A stretch of 64,000 nt of DNA from Leguminivora glycinivorella (GCF_023078275.1 NC_062972.1:13700191-13764190), one strand, 5' to 3'; shown: positions 45,946 through 57,858, counted from the stretch's first letter. Made by a program: numbers and translations. The notes: generated by a model from the letters alone, not told the origin.

Positions 45946-46508
45946 AATAATAATTATGAACTCCCCGTAATCACTCTTGTATTTGTTCACATTGAATGGA
46001 AGTTTCCATTTTTGTTTGTTTGTTATTGCAACTTCACGGAAAAGCTTGAAAACCTCCAGTTTAGTGATATTTTAATGTTTTTTTTATTTTTATTAATGTA
46101 TTTTGAAATTTTCATAAGTATTCCATTTCTTTTTCAGATACATCAAAGCAGTTTTCGTCATCAAAGTGATCCGTCTCTTTTCATCAATGTTATTGCAGTT
46201 GTAAAGCTTATATTTCCCGTTGTTTTATATTGTAAACCGCCATTTACTGTCTTGCAATAAACTCTTGTTTTTTATTGGTAGACGCGGAATCTGCGAAACA
46301 TGTCTGCACTGTAAGTATCTATTGACGCAATTTTATAGGTTTGGGAATCTTTATAATAAGTGACTTCTTAAAATAATATTATCCTACAGCAAGTTCGATG
46401 CCCCTTTCATTTTTATGTTTGTGACATCTGTAGGTACGTATTTTAATGTACAGCGCGAAATAAAATGCCACATAATTTATTAAATAGAAGTAGGTATTGG
46501 TCTAATGA
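45946..46508. other. No gene seen
   Basis: An open frame runs through AT-rich DNA here (to 46260) without any motif. Confidence 0.4.
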
Positions 46509-46516
46509 GTCTCGAT

Positions 46517-46839
46517 CACAGATGTCATATATACCATAGATCAAGCAAACGTATCTACTTAGCATGTCAAATGAACTCAGTGAAATCCACTGAGTTGTCC
46601 GTCTTTACTCGCAGCTTGCAGCTTTCGGGCGTCAATTTTTGTAAGTTGAAGTCAACCAAAACATAAAAAATGCCTCGTTACGTGATATTCAATTGCAACA
46701 ACACAAAAATTATGAACAATCAAGAGCCTGAGACATATTTAAAATTACAGGCAAGAATCAACTTCAGTACAAAATATGACACCCTCGGCCCCTATACAAA
46801 TATATGAATTTGTTTCTTCTATCTAAATTAAGTTCTGTG
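46517..46839 (+). mobile_element. P-like non-autonomous element, copy 1, 8-bp TSD
   Basis: The element starts CACAGATGTCATATA and ends AAGTTCTGTG, with CACAGA as inverted termini. The exact 8-bp duplication GTCTCGAT lies at 46509-46516 and 46840-46847. A second copy at 56240-56532 has its own 8-bp duplication. It contains a short frame beginning MPRYVIFNCNN, reminiscent of the start of a THAP zinc finger, the N-terminal domain of P-element transposases. Eight-base duplications also fit hAT, so the THAP-like start is what favours P. Confidence 0.7.
46670..46807 (+). pseudogene. THAP-like first-exon remnant (45 codons)
   Basis: The peptide begins MPRYVIFNCNN and contains ETYLKLQ, like the MP...C..NCNN...FHKFP layout at the start of THAP domains. 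The first zinc-binding Cys expected around residue 5 is missing. The codons for KLQ are followed by GCAAGA, so CAG|GCAAG could be a GC-type splice donor, which would match an exon ending inside THAP. The copy at 56.4 kb has lost bases near the start (TTACGTGATA became TTAGATA), giving an early stop. THAP identity is inferred. Confidence 0.35.
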
Positions 46840-46847
46840 GTCTCGAT

Positions 46848-47945
46848 ATTAACGCCATATTTGCCATATTTTATCATTTTACGTCAAAAATTTGACAGTT
46901 ACAAAGACGGTGGCACTATCATTTATTACACTTATATCACATCTCAGATACTGGCGATCAAATATATGAAAGAGGGGCGTTCCTAGCACACAGTCTAAGC
47001 TCGTGTAGGTGAACGCGTACTATGCTTGTATGAGTGAAATATGACAGGTCGACTTCGCGTTTTTGACAGGCGGTAACTGTGAGGTAACCAAGAGGGGGTG
47101 GGCGGCACTTTCAGCGGGGAGCGGGAGTGGCCATACTGTACGATAGTACTCTTCATTATACTGTGCTTATATTGACAGGGATATAAACCGTGATTAACTT
47201 TATTCTAATGAAGCTTTCCATGAATCGTTCAAAACTCTCACTTATTTTCTACTACATATTTTACGTAGCACGGTATTTAATCAGTTACCAAAAATATGCT
47301 ATTCAACTATAGGCAAACTTCTTTTAAGATTTCAAATATCAATAAAACAAATTCCTTGAAAACTTTCCCTTATTGCTTTTAACTTTTTTATTGAAAGTAA
47401 TTGACAAATAATTATATGTATTTCATAAATATCTATAAGAAATCAATCTTGATAATATTTTCTAACTTTTTTACCTAGGTACTCTGTAATGGTAATTTAG
47501 CCAGCTGGAATCTGGTAAAATGACGTAACGCAAACGGACACCTTTTGCGACCTTTGAAAATCTTCAAATGAGCCGCCAGGTCTCTGGCTTTAAGTGTCAC
47601 CATTTGCCTGATACAATACATACATATTTAATTAATAATAGGCCTTTACTTATGACAGGTGATTTAAGCAGCATCTGAACTATTTCGAACTACACTTGCG
47701 TTTGTGGCTGTGTAGCGTACAGGGCAGATCCCTAAGCTACATACGAATCAATTCACGGAGCATCCCGACTCAATGGGACTCTGAACGCAGCAAGCAAACA
47801 GTGCAATATTTAATTACACCATTGAATATAGATAGTTTATTACTCGGACAGGCAAAGGGAATACCGTATCTCACTTTTTTCTGTTTTACAGGAACATATC
47901 TCATATTTGTAAATACATTTTGTACACGAAGTTCAATACAAATCT
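46848..47945. other. No gene seen
   Basis: This is AT-rich apart from a GC-richer patch near 47085-47125 (GGGGGTGGGCGGCACTTTC). No repeat relationship was found. Confidence 0.4.

Positions 47946-48006
<61 letters not shown>
47946..48006. repeat. (TA)n microsatellite, about 60 bp
   Basis: This is an uninterrupted TA dinucleotide tract. The frame ending here (47696-48007) owes its YIYIYI tail to it. Confidence 0.97.
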
Positions 48007-48010
<4 letters not shown>

Positions 48011-48779
48011 GAGCACGCTTGTTATTAGCAACCTAGTAAAGTGTTTAAACGTGCCAATAGCTGATCTTCATACCCATGCAATAGTTAAGCGACAATGGAA
48101 GAGGAAGCACAAAGACGATTCAACGGAAACAATCTGTGCTCAGTTCCATGTGTAGGGTAGACTTAATGGCTTCACATTAAGTGTCTACCATTATTCCCCT
48201 CATTAAGAGTGTTATGCTGCTACTAAGTGTTGCAATATCACCAACTTAATGACAGCAATTTAATTCCACAGACTATACAGCATAGATATACTTTTTTGGT
48301 GTATCACTGCTGGGCAAAAGCGTCTCCTTGCTTTTTCACACACCCGCCAATCGGGACAAATGCCTTCAAGTCGTCGCGCCATATCTTTATCGCCATGCTA
48401 AATATACAAAAATAAAAATCTGCTTGTAATTTCTATGACAAAACAATAAATATCGAGCTAGATAGTCATCATCGCACCAAATGGCCCGCGACAGATACAC
48501 TGAACAGCTGTGTTTGAGCGAGACGGAGGCGGTAGACGAATGGTACAAAAACTAACATATTACGTCTAGACCGGGGAATGAGACGTTCAAGGAGTTTCTT
48601 TGAAAGATTAAACTGGATATAAAGATGCGGTACGTTTAGTTAGAAATGTGCTTGATTTGGAATCTGGTTTGTATGGTAATTTCTTATTTATATTTGACAA
48701 CTTTCTCGGTGAAATGGATACATTTCAAATATAGAATATCTCTCAGAGAAATTCAGACGAAATTCACGGAATAAACAAC
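48007..48779. other. No gene seen
   Basis: A short imperfect hairpin pairs GTAGACTTAATG (48157) with CATTAAGTGTCTAC (48175). The rest is unremarkable. Confidence 0.4.
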
Positions 48780-48910
48780 GCACTTTATTTAGCTGCTGTA
48801 CAGGGGACCCCAGGGCTGGCGCGTACCTCTGTTAACGTATCTCACTTGCGATACAAAGAGGTAACGCCGCCAGTGTCATGGGGTCCATGCCGCAAGCAGA
48901 CCTACTGGAA
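48780..48910. repeat. Imperfect palindromic repeat, GC-rich
   Basis: GGACCCCAGGGCTGGCGCG is loosely mirrored by CGCCGCCAGTGTCATGGGG around a TTAACGTATCTCACTTGCG centre. This is probably a fragment of a dispersed element. Confidence 0.4.
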
Positions 48911-49562
48911 GGGGTATTTTCTTTGTAACTAGGTTATTACTGTAGGTAGGTAAGTATTTTTATATGTATGTAGGTATAGTTTGTTATGTAGTTTTATTTA
49001 TTTTTAGATTTAATTTAATGGTAAATTTTGAAAATAAAATAATACTTTATTTATAGTATTATCTCTATTATATGCTATACCTAAACTGATACTAATATGC
49101 AAATTCAAAACGCATCTACTCGTATGTATATTTACTTGTTAGTTATCATAGGCGTGTTCACTTCAATTCGATTTGTCTGTACATGTACGAGTATTAGCGC
49201 GAAAAGAGACATGGGTATAAATTTAATGAACGCCCCAAAATACGAATTAAATTTAGAATTGTAATTGTATATTACATATAAAAAAGGCTTAAAAATCTGG
49301 TGTGATATTTTAACAGCATGATCATGTTAATTTTATTTAAGAATATGTATTTTGTCTTCGGGAAATTGGAAAAAATACAACAAAAATCCACATAATCAAA
49401 TATTAAAAAGTTATAATAATCTTAACTATCATAATTATTTAACGTCTAATGAAATGACAAAGAACAATTAATAAATTAAAGTCATCAAAAAAAAAATCTG
49501 TGTTTTAACGAGTATCGTCCATAAGAGCACTCACAATTGCATTTGTCACAAAGGAATAAATT
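48911..49562. other. No gene seen
   Basis: This is very AT-rich DNA without long frames. Confidence 0.45.
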
Positions 49563-49735
49563 GGGGCCACCAGTCTTAGCCAAAGTTACCATCGTTGTCG
49601 CGACGTGGCGATCGAAAAGTAGTCTGGCTCTGTCGTGCCACCACAGAAGAGCGACATGGACCTAGCTTAAAACGTCATGCGAATCGTAAGTCATTGTAAC
49701 GTTGGCTAGATACCCTGTCCCTCGTATAATATAGT
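49563..49735 (+). repeat. GGCTCTGTCGCGCC repeat copy
   Basis: GCCAAAGTTACCATCG, ACGTGGCGATCGAAAAG, CTGGCTCTGTCGTGCC and CGTTGGCTAGATACC match the 16.2-kb arm in order. The right part is mirrored in sense (GGCTAG ends), suggesting a small inverted-repeat element. Confidence 0.5.
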
Positions 49736-51311
49736 TAGAATTAAACTCATTTGGGCACAATTATTCCAAAATTTCAGGCTTTGAAGTCGTTATAACAGAT
49801 TGTTGAAGCAATTATAATTAACTAATATATCAATATATATTTATACCACAGCGTTGCTTGCATGTGACATTGTTATATGTATTTAAGTGTGTGCTTTAAG
49901 TAAGCGTTATGTATTATATTTATAATTGAAATGATTTAATTATTTTAACTATGTAAACATTTACGATGTAACGATACGATATCTAACGAACTAAAAAGCT
50001 CAAAAATACTCGTTGTTTCATTACAAATGTCATATTTGAAAACCAAAAAAATATATATTGTACGAAGAGACCCTCAAAACATTTACAAAGAACTTAAGTA
50101 GGAATCCGATTCATTACATAATAATGTCCACCTTGCTCTTGCGTCAGCATTATTTACTTAAGTTATTTTTTTGTTCAAATTACCTACTAATAGATACCTT
50201 GAGGGCCGTAACTTGAGAAATTAGCGTAACAGAGATTTTCAAGCCTCTGGCAGAAAAGGAAATGATGATTATCAAATCCTTACAGTCTTTTCTGAGACAT
50301 ATACACGGTGTTTCCGGTATCACTCAAAACCTCAGACACCCCAACTGATTTTTATTTTTTTAAACTCATCTAGAGTATTCATCTTTTAATCTGATCGTTA
50401 CTTTTTTTTTAATTGAATTTTTAATTTTCTGTACAGCTCTACTTGACTTTTAGCTCTACACTCAATAAAATAATTGCTAACTACCATCATAAACCATAAG
50501 ACTATTTATTTGTGTACGTTACTGCAACGACATAAGGTTTACCAATAGACAGCTAAGATGTCATTGTAAAACACTTTAAAGCTTTGTCACAGTAAACTTC
50601 AAATTGGACAGGTAATCGCAGTAAGCAAATAAACTCAATATTCAAAATGACAAGGTTGTAATTAGGTACGAGTTCAATTTGTTATGACTTATGATAAACA
50701 TTAAGATTAAACTGACAAACAACGTCAAACTAGTAGCGGAAAAAATAATCGTCCAAGTAACCGGCCAGTATTAATACCCCTAAATACTGAAAAAAGGTAA
50801 ACAACCTCTAGCAATGCGATATACACAATGTTGTATTACGAGTACAATAGAATGGGCACGTAAAAAATAACTAATAATACTAATTTAAATAAAAATATTA
50901 CCCCCACCAAGATATAGCTCAATCGATTCTACTCTCGATTCTGAACAAACTGTTTTCAGGTTTTTAGTGTTAAGTGAAACACGGTGTATAAAAATCAGCT
51001 TTGAGAATTTAAGGAAAATTCGTTTTTTTTTTCATAAAAAACCTTATAGCAAAAAACAATGGCTGACGGGCCGAACTAGGTAATTAAACGTCGATATGAA
51101 CTCAACATTATACCAAAGTTTCACCCTTGAGAAAATGAGGAAGGTCTGGCGGCTCTGGGCTCTTAGTCCATAACTATGTCTCACGAAAGTTTAACGTCTA
51201 TACAAATACCTACCATTTTTTTTAAATCTGCAAACAGGACCTTTTTCCAAAAAAATCTAATTGCACTACAAAAGATACTAGTATTTAGGTCACCGCGGCG
51301 CGGGTAGACTA
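49736..51311. other. No gene seen
   Basis: ACACGGTGTTTCCGG at 50304 and AACACGGTGTATAAAA at 50977 are ends of a dispersed repeat also seen near 52180, 59410 and 59487. No coding is seen. Confidence 0.35.
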
Positions 51312-51440
51312 AGGGCCGGTTGCATCAAACCGTCTGTCACCGTTAAAGCGTTCGTGAAATTTGATTGTATGGGAAGTTCCATAGACATTTGCTGCGTGAC
51401 GATGATGTGTCTGTCAAATGTGGTTGATGCAACTGGCCCT
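51312..51440. mobile_element. Complete small MITE, AGGGCCGGTTGCATCAA ends
   Basis: This 129-bp element has inverted ends (AGGGCCGGTTGCATCAA and the inverse of AGGGCCAGTTGCATCAA, one mismatch). The near-palindromic interior includes TGACGATGATGTGTCTGTC. A partial relative is at 34831. Confidence 0.75.
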
Positions 51441-51712
51441 ATGTAACAAGAAAGAAACAAGAATTTGACTGGAACTGATCCTCTAGCTAGCTCTACCCTT
51501 AACTTACACGTGTAAATTAAAATTTTCCTCAATTGCCTTCTCCTTTCCTACAAAGGGTAGAATATATTTTACCATCTGTTTACAATCAAATGAGTCATGA
51601 AAGAAAAAAGGTAGGTAACTTGTTATTTTTCTGTGCAGGGTTCAATGTTGATACAGTTGCCAGGGACCGTTTACCTTGTAATATACATTTATGTACCTGT
51701 GAATATTATGTA
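51441..51712. other. No gene seen
   Basis: A short plus-strand frame here runs into the neighbouring repeat and has no motif. Confidence 0.4.
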
Positions 51713-51884
51713 CTAGCTTTTGCCCACGGCTTCGCTCGCGTTAGAAGCAGACAAAAGTAGTCTATGTCACTCTCCATCCCTTCAACTATCTCTACTTAAA
51801 AAATAACATGAATTCGTTGCTCCGTTTTGCCGTGAAACACGGACAAAAAACAGACACACACACTTTCCCATTTATAATATTAGT
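51713..51884 (-). mobile_element. CTAG-hairpin repeat, unsplit short copy
   Basis: This is the empty-site counterpart of the mariner-bearing copy at 4317. On the minus strand it ends GCCGTGGGCAAAAGCTAG and begins near AATATTATAAATGGGAAAG. TACTAATATT before and TACATAATATT after it may be a decayed target duplication. Confidence 0.65.
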
Positions 51885-53030
51885 AAGCATGGATAACGTA
51901 GCCAGGAAGACAACCTGAAAAATAACTATCGGTTCCTACTGGAATAAAAGAAAAGAAAAGGTCCACAGACCTCGCGTTACTCCGACTAGGTCAGCAGATC
52001 CCTTTCCACCAAAGACCAAGGTCCATGATGCCTTACAAGTCGCAAGGGACCGAAAGACCTAGAAATCTGCCATCCGGACGTTTTTCCATGGAGATCTTGT
52101 TGGTGTACGTTGGAGATCACGACCATATATCTGCACAGAGAAAAACAAAACCAAAAACACATTTTATGTACATCGTGTTTTTATACACGGTGTAACATAA
52201 GGAAACCGAATAATTTTAACAGCGTATTCCTCATCATATTAGAAGAGTAAAATGTCATATAAACTTTTCTGGATTTCGCCTAATTTCAGATTTGTAAGCA
52301 TTAAAAAAAAACAATTACTTATTCTTTCTCACAACATCGGACATAATCTAACTATCGTCGTTGATAGATGTCAAAAAATAACTCGTAACTCATTGCAAAA
52401 AAGTATTTTTTTAGAAAAAAAAATGTAAATTTTTAATTTAATTGCCACTTTTACGAATAACATTTGCTTTTTATGTGAAAATACATCCAAAAAACTAAAA
52501 AAAATTACAAAAAAAGATAATTTCTTTGGCGATATTTGCTTGAGATCATATAGCATTTTATCTTTATTTCGCCCTTTGAATTACGTAGTTACAATCTTTC
52601 GGTTCCCTCATGTTACATCGTGTATATGTTTTACATAGAATGTAAAACAATTTGTACCAGACATCGCATAATTCTATCTAACAATTGAATCGTTATCATT
52701 CAACTACATTTCAACAGCCCTATCGTTCATCTATAGCTATCCTATCTTGTAAGTGTGTCTGCCATTCGTAACACATAAAATCTCTCGCCGTCTCGCAACT
52801 TGTGACTGAATTCATTACGGACTTAGCGAGTCCATTCTGTAAGTGTACTATTGCTACAATTTCCAAGATTTTGCTCACCATTTCTGCAACATCTTCATAA
52901 AACTTTAACAATAATTGTTTATATCGTTGTTTATAAACACCAATTGTTTGTTACTATCTGTTATCTTGAAAATTTGTTAGGCGTTTTTTAATACGTCGGG
53001 ACTTGAAGTCTTAACAATATTATAATAATC
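51885..53030. other. No confident gene
   Basis: The minus-strand frame at 52720-52911 (63 codons) has an amphipathic start (YEDVAEMVSKILEIVAIV) but no known motif or splice support. A block near 51950-52130 is GC-richer and unassigned. Confidence 0.35.
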
Positions 53031-53190
53031 CATAATAATATTATAAATGGCAAAGTGTGTGTATCCGTTGCTTTGTCCGTCTTTCACGGCAAAACGGAGC
53101 TTCGAAATGACGTGATTTTTTAAGTGGAGATATTTGAAGGGATGGAGAGTGACATATTAGGCTACTTTTTGCCTCTTTCCGACCCCCACT
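53031..53190 (+). mobile_element. CTAG-type repeat, 3'-truncated copy
   Basis: AATATTATAAATGGCAAAGTG, CGTCTTTCACGGCAAAACGG and GGGATGGAGAGTGACAT match the minus strand of the 51.7-kb copy. The hairpin and CTAG end are missing. Confidence 0.6.
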
Positions 53191-53469
53191 TCCCTAAAAT
53201 GGGAGGTGGAAGTTTGTAAGGAGCATTCCGCAATTTTCGAATTTAATTTAAAAGCTATTAATAATGAATAAAACTGGCTGAAAACGACCAAGTTGGAAAC
53301 GGATTAAAGTAAAATACCTGACAATGCAACGCAACTCGCAGACAACTCCGTTATCTCACAATTCCACTCCAGAGAGCAGTTTCAATCGACCTGTCATATT
53401 CTTCAGTAGTCCTTTTATTTGTTATCTAGTGGAAAGGCTTTAAATATATGTGTACCTACTTATGTTAGA

Positions 53470-53925
53470 TATTCACAGGGTGTAAATATAGTTATTTGTT
53501 TTACAAGGGGGCAAAGTTGTTGTTTAACCGCACGTGCCAATATTGATACCCGAGCAAGCGAAAGATTCCAAAAAGTGGAATCTTGGGCGTTGCGAGGGTT
53601 TCAAGGCACGAAGGTTAAACAAACGTTGCCACCGAGTGAATCACAAAATTGTTCACCACACCAACACGAACAAAATACTGGTTATAAAACATCAAACTAA
53701 TCAAATCCATCAATTTATACAATATTTATGATTCAAAATCATCATTTATAGGTAAAATCTACCAGTCAGCTTAAGACATCAAGTTAAAATTTGTATGAAA
53801 TTAATTTTCACTCATGTGGATAAAATGCAATTTTGCTATCTTTTTTCGAATAGCAAAGAGAGCCTTTACAAGTTTGTGTGGTGAAAATATATTATGTACT
53901 TATGTTCTGTAAATAAAGTATTTAC
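53470..53925 (+). repeat. Dispersed repeat with GATACCCGAGCAAGCG core
   Basis: TTGATACCCGAGCAAGCG, then CTTGGGCGTTGCGAGGG, then GGCACGAAGGTTAAAC and GTTGCCACCGAGTGAATC form a GC-richer repeat. The frames across it (53419-53731) are not protein-like. The family is not named and no second copy is in the window. Confidence 0.4.
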
Positions 53926-54655
53926 CTATGGATTTTTTTCCATTGTGTAACCAAATAGAAAAGTGATTGATTGCAAAGCATACAATCATTTTTTCATAGA
54001 TCAATACATAATAGCTCATGATTCTAAAATTCTGAACAAGACCAGACTAAACGCTGCTTAATAACTAAGTTACTGGAAGTTTAATCGCATTTGGTACATT
54101 TTAGTAGATTTTAGTCTAAAATGTTGGCTCTAACTCATCACTTAGAGTGCTTTAACGGTATGTAAGCGTCTATTGTAGTAGGATTTTTTAAATAAAATAT
54201 AGACAATATTAAGAAACATTATCTTAAAACAATTGCACGATTAACCGAATTCAAAACGTTTTAACATTATTAAGTTAAGTATTGTTTTTTTTCTAAATTC
54301 CATAATGAAGAAAAAATAATGATTATACCAAAATAAAATAAAAAAAAACATTGTCGCAGTCAATCTATACTTAGGTAACCGCGTAGTTAAACTTGAAGTG
54401 CCTATAACCCTAATTGGTTTTCTGTCCCAAGAGAATACCAACTCATCTTTGATTGCCTAGTCGTAAATGAGATGGTACGATTCTTTTCTATCTGCAAGGC
54501 AATTGCACCATTCCCAAGGTACTTACAAGTAGATTTGGCCAGAATAAACAACAAATATTTACACCTTAAATGCGCAGTTGATTTATGTGATATAACCTGC
54601 GTTGAACGCATGTGATCATGGAATGTAAGGAAAATATTTAATGCTGCTTTTGCCA
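53926..54655. other. No gene seen
   Basis: This is AT-rich DNA leading into a microsatellite. Confidence 0.45.
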
Positions 54656-54932
<277 letters not shown>

Positions 54933-55566
54933 ATAAAAAATAGCAGGTAGTCCAGGTACGAAATTAAAACATCAGATAATTATAATAAAAAACACAGACT
55001 GTAGTTATTTTTAATTCAATTTTTAATTAATAGAAATTAAAGTGAATTAGTTCACCGTGACGTTATTGAACTCGATTTTCTGTTATTTCCATATTAGCAA
55101 ACCGTTTAATTTCGCTTTGACAGATATTAGAAAGACTCACATTTTACTTAAAGGAAAGTTGTTTATTGTCAAAATCAAAATCTCAATGTCATCGTAGTAC
55201 TGATTAAACGCAACTTGTATGACGCAATTTCTCTGTATAAGTAAATCGTGGATTTAATTTGATATCTGTATTATTTATTTAGGGCACCAAATGTGTAACG
55301 CAGTATTTGATTACATTCTGAATAATGAATCGTATTTTGTCACACAAAATTGAATCTTAGTACGACAATTTACATAAACGAAGAAATTATTTCTAACTGC
55401 TTCTAACAGGCCCAGCGCAATCTCTTTAATGCAAATACGAGTGAAGCTGGGGTGTTAAAAATGCATAATGTTTTACGTAAATGGCCTGATAATGCCTCAC
55501 TTGGGTAAATAAATTAAAAACGGAAAAAGAAAGAAACATAAATTTTCAAACTTTTTTTTAAATACT
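54933..55566. other. No gene seen
   Basis: This is AT-rich DNA with no recognised feature. Confidence 0.45.
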
Positions 55567-55798
55567 TGCGTAGAATTATAATAAGTAGGACACAGATTCA
55601 CAGACCCATTGTAAGCCCAAGAAGGCTTGTGTTGTGGGTACTCAGACGACGATATGCGGAATATACAAATACTTAAATATATAGAAAACACCCATGACAC
55701 AAAACAAATATCTGTAAATAAATGCCCTTCCGGGATTCGAACCCAGGGTCATCGGGTCAGCAGGCAGGGTCACTACCGACTACTCCAGACTGGTCGTC
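55567..55798 (-). mobile_element. tRNA-derived SINE, older copy
   Basis: On the minus strand it has GACGACCAGTCTGG, a degenerate A box (TGGAGTAGTCGG), a B box (GGTTCGAATCC) and the family body (CCACAACACAAGCC). Several substitutions and a short deletion (the stretch after ACAGATATTTG) mark it as older than the 6.7-kb copy. Confidence 0.8.
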
Positions 55799-56231
55799 AA
55801 ATTGTGTTATTTCCCCAATTCCCCCCAAAAAATATCACAAAAATTTTGGTTTTATTTTAATATATCGAAATATTTTTATACTTCTAAGTTCTAGTTATTT
55901 ACACTCACTTAGGACTTACCTTTGATACCATGTTTCTTCCATGTTTCAAGGTCTTAATATTAAGCCTATGTTGCGCATCACATATGCGCAATACTATTAA
56001 CAAATTAAAATACCTGTTTTCTGTTTACAGCGTTCAAGATACTGTTAGCGACTTAAATATTTAAGATATTCCAGGAAGAATATCGTCAAACGATTCAAAT
56101 GAACATACCATTACGTGGGAGTAAAGCTTTAAATAACACTTATAACACGTTACGTCTTTGAGCTTGTCATTTCGTTCTCGTTAACAAACAGATTATAACA
56201 ATTTGAATTTGTCAACATATTTACCGTAAGC
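55799..56231. other. No gene seen
   Basis: This is AT-rich DNA with no recognised feature. Confidence 0.45.
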
Positions 56232-56239
56232 GGCGAAGC

Positions 56240-56532
56240 CACAGATGTCATATATACCATAGATCAAGCAAACGTATCTACTTAGCGTGTCAAATGAACT
56301 CAGTGAAATCCACTGAGTTGTCCGTCTTTAATCGCAGCTTGCAGCTTTGCAATTTTTGTAAATTGAAGTCAATCAAAACATAAAAAATGCCTCGTTAGAT
56401 ATTCAATTGCAACAACACAAAAATTATGAACAATGTGAGACATATTTAAAATTACAGGCAAGAAACAATTGCAAAATTTTGCCCCTATACAAATAGATGA
56501 ACTTGTTTCTTCTATCTAAATATAGTTCTGTG
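56240..56532 (+). mobile_element. P-like non-autonomous element, copy 2, 8-bp TSD
   Basis: It has the same ends as the 46.5-kb copy (CACAGATGTCATATA to TTCTGTG), flanked by the exact 8-bp duplication GGCGAAGC (56232-56239 and 56533-56540). It has several small deletions relative to copy 1, including one after the ATG that ends the THAP-like frame at codon 4. The target lies within GC-rich GGCGAAGC sequence that recurs just downstream (GCTAAGGCTTCGC). Confidence 0.75.
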
Positions 56533-56540
56533 GGCGAAGC

Positions 56541-56739
56541 TAAGGCTTCGCTTGTAGCAGTGCTCGTAGTTTGTGTGTGATTATTTTGCCAACATATCCA
56601 TACAGGGAATATTTTTTTACCTGAAATAATTTACAGGTTTTACCTATACCTCTATATACCGAGCATAGTCAGCAACTTTTACTATGAGGTCAACCTAAGA
56701 TCTCTAAAAATATTAGGCTTTTTCATACATATAGGATAC
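56541..56739. other. Short unassigned gap
   Basis: No recognised features. Confidence 0.4.
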
Positions 56740-56985
56740 ATTTATTCCGTGTGGTGACGGGTTAAGAATTTCACCACCCCCTTTCTTCCCGTGGGTGTCG
56801 TAGAAGTCGACAGTGGGATACGGGTTAATTTGTGGCGTAGGCGAGAGGCTGGCAACCTGTCACTGTAATGTCACAATTTTCGTTTTCTTTCTCCCAAGAG
56901 TGGCACTGAAACTTGAGTAGTTCATGTGCTCTGCCTACCCTTTATGGGATACAGGCGTGGCTGTATGTATGTATAGGATGTCTGA
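56740..56985 (+). mobile_element. Retroposon with (TATG)n tail, longer copy
   Basis: CCGTGGGTGTCGTAGAAGTC, GGCGAGAGGCTGGCAACC, AAGAGTGGCACTGAAACTTG and GATACAGGCGTGGCTG lead into TATGTATGTATA. The last third matches the 96-bp insertion at 22814-22909 in inverse orientation. Confidence 0.75.
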
Positions 56986-57306
56986 CCTTGACATTTTATA
57001 TGAGAGCAATTTTTGATCGCTATTTCGGGTCTTGATATTGTAAATGTTGCTCAATATGACCTCGTAAATATAGCAGGTGACTAAATCAAAGTCCTATATT
57101 AAGTAAAAAAGACAAAATAAAACACAACTTACCTTATAATATATTGTAGTCTAAGTCTCTGCATGTAAATATTAACTTAACACAACGTGGACATACTACT
57201 TGTTTTTTATCAATACGAATACTGACACAAAAATAAACATTATAAATCAAAGATTAAAATGAACTACACATTGATATTTTTTAACATTTATAATGACGGA
57301 TAAAAA
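56986..57306 (-). other. Start of intron 1 of the receptor gene
   Basis: On the minus strand this directly follows the splice donor of the receptor exon. It is AT-rich. The reading frame of the exon runs on by chance to 57247 before a stop. Confidence 0.6.
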
Positions 57307-57314
57307 GTACTCAC
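57307..57314 (-). promoter_or_regulatory. Splice donor of the receptor exon
   Basis: GTGAGTAC on the minus strand follows the codons for SNIFV plus one base C. A phase-1 intron here fits an N-terminal extracellular, TM1-TM2 first exon, with Pro as the likely next residue if the family pattern NIFVP holds. Confidence 0.85.
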
Positions 57315-57858
57315 GAACAAAAATGTTGGACATCAGCGTAGCGGGTAGACAAAACACGATCACCAGAATATCAGCCACAGCCAAGTTCACGATAAAGAAG
57401 TTGGTGACAGTTCGCATCCGCGGCGAGCGGTACACCACCGCGATCACGAAACAGTTCCCGACCAACCCAACCACGAACACCAGCAGGTACGCGGCACAGT
57501 ACACTGCCGTCATTATACCGTTATGCCTATACATCACTTCCTCGTTCATCACACCGAAATCTGACCTGTTCATAGTAATGTTCATCTTTAACGGATGGTG
57601 ACGGTCCATGTCCATGTGATTCGATAACGGCTCCAAATCCGGCAACACACTGTTCTCTGGCACAAATTTAGTATTTAACACCTCCATTATAGAGTTAGAT
57701 AGAACGTCCACAATATGATTCTTCGAATGATGTGGGTGAGAATGATTCCTATGTCGCCCGTGACGCGTCTCGTGACTTGGATGCTGAGTCGAAAAGTTAA
57801 AAAACTCGCTTACATCGTTCGTAAAGAAATCACCTGATGGTATTCTTAATGGAGCCAT
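57315..57858 (-). CDS. SIFaR: SIFamide-receptor-like GPCR, first coding exon (partial gene)
   Basis: This exon encodes residues 1-181 of a rhodopsin-class receptor at the plasma membrane of neurons, expected to bind an amidated neuropeptide and couple to G proteins. The extracellular N-terminus is His-rich (about 26-48) with N-glycosylation sequons at N21, N38, N93 and N97. TM1 spans about 116-142 and holds GNCFVIAVV with N135 (N1.50). The first inner loop is RSPRMRT. TM2 begins with [14 protein letters not shown], with D163 (D2.50) and the LPATL motif. An in-frame TAA lies six bases upstream of the ATG. The assignment to SIFamide receptor rests on remembered similarity of TM1-TM2. Other neuropeptide receptors of the NPFF-like group are possible. 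TM3-TM7 must lie on later exons that were not found here. Confidence 0.85.

Noticed and set aside
52720..52911. 63-codon minus-strand frame, amphipathic N-terminus, considered as exon 2 of the receptor
   Set aside because: It has no TM3-like hydrophobic segment, no DRY-type motif and no acceptor at the expected phase.
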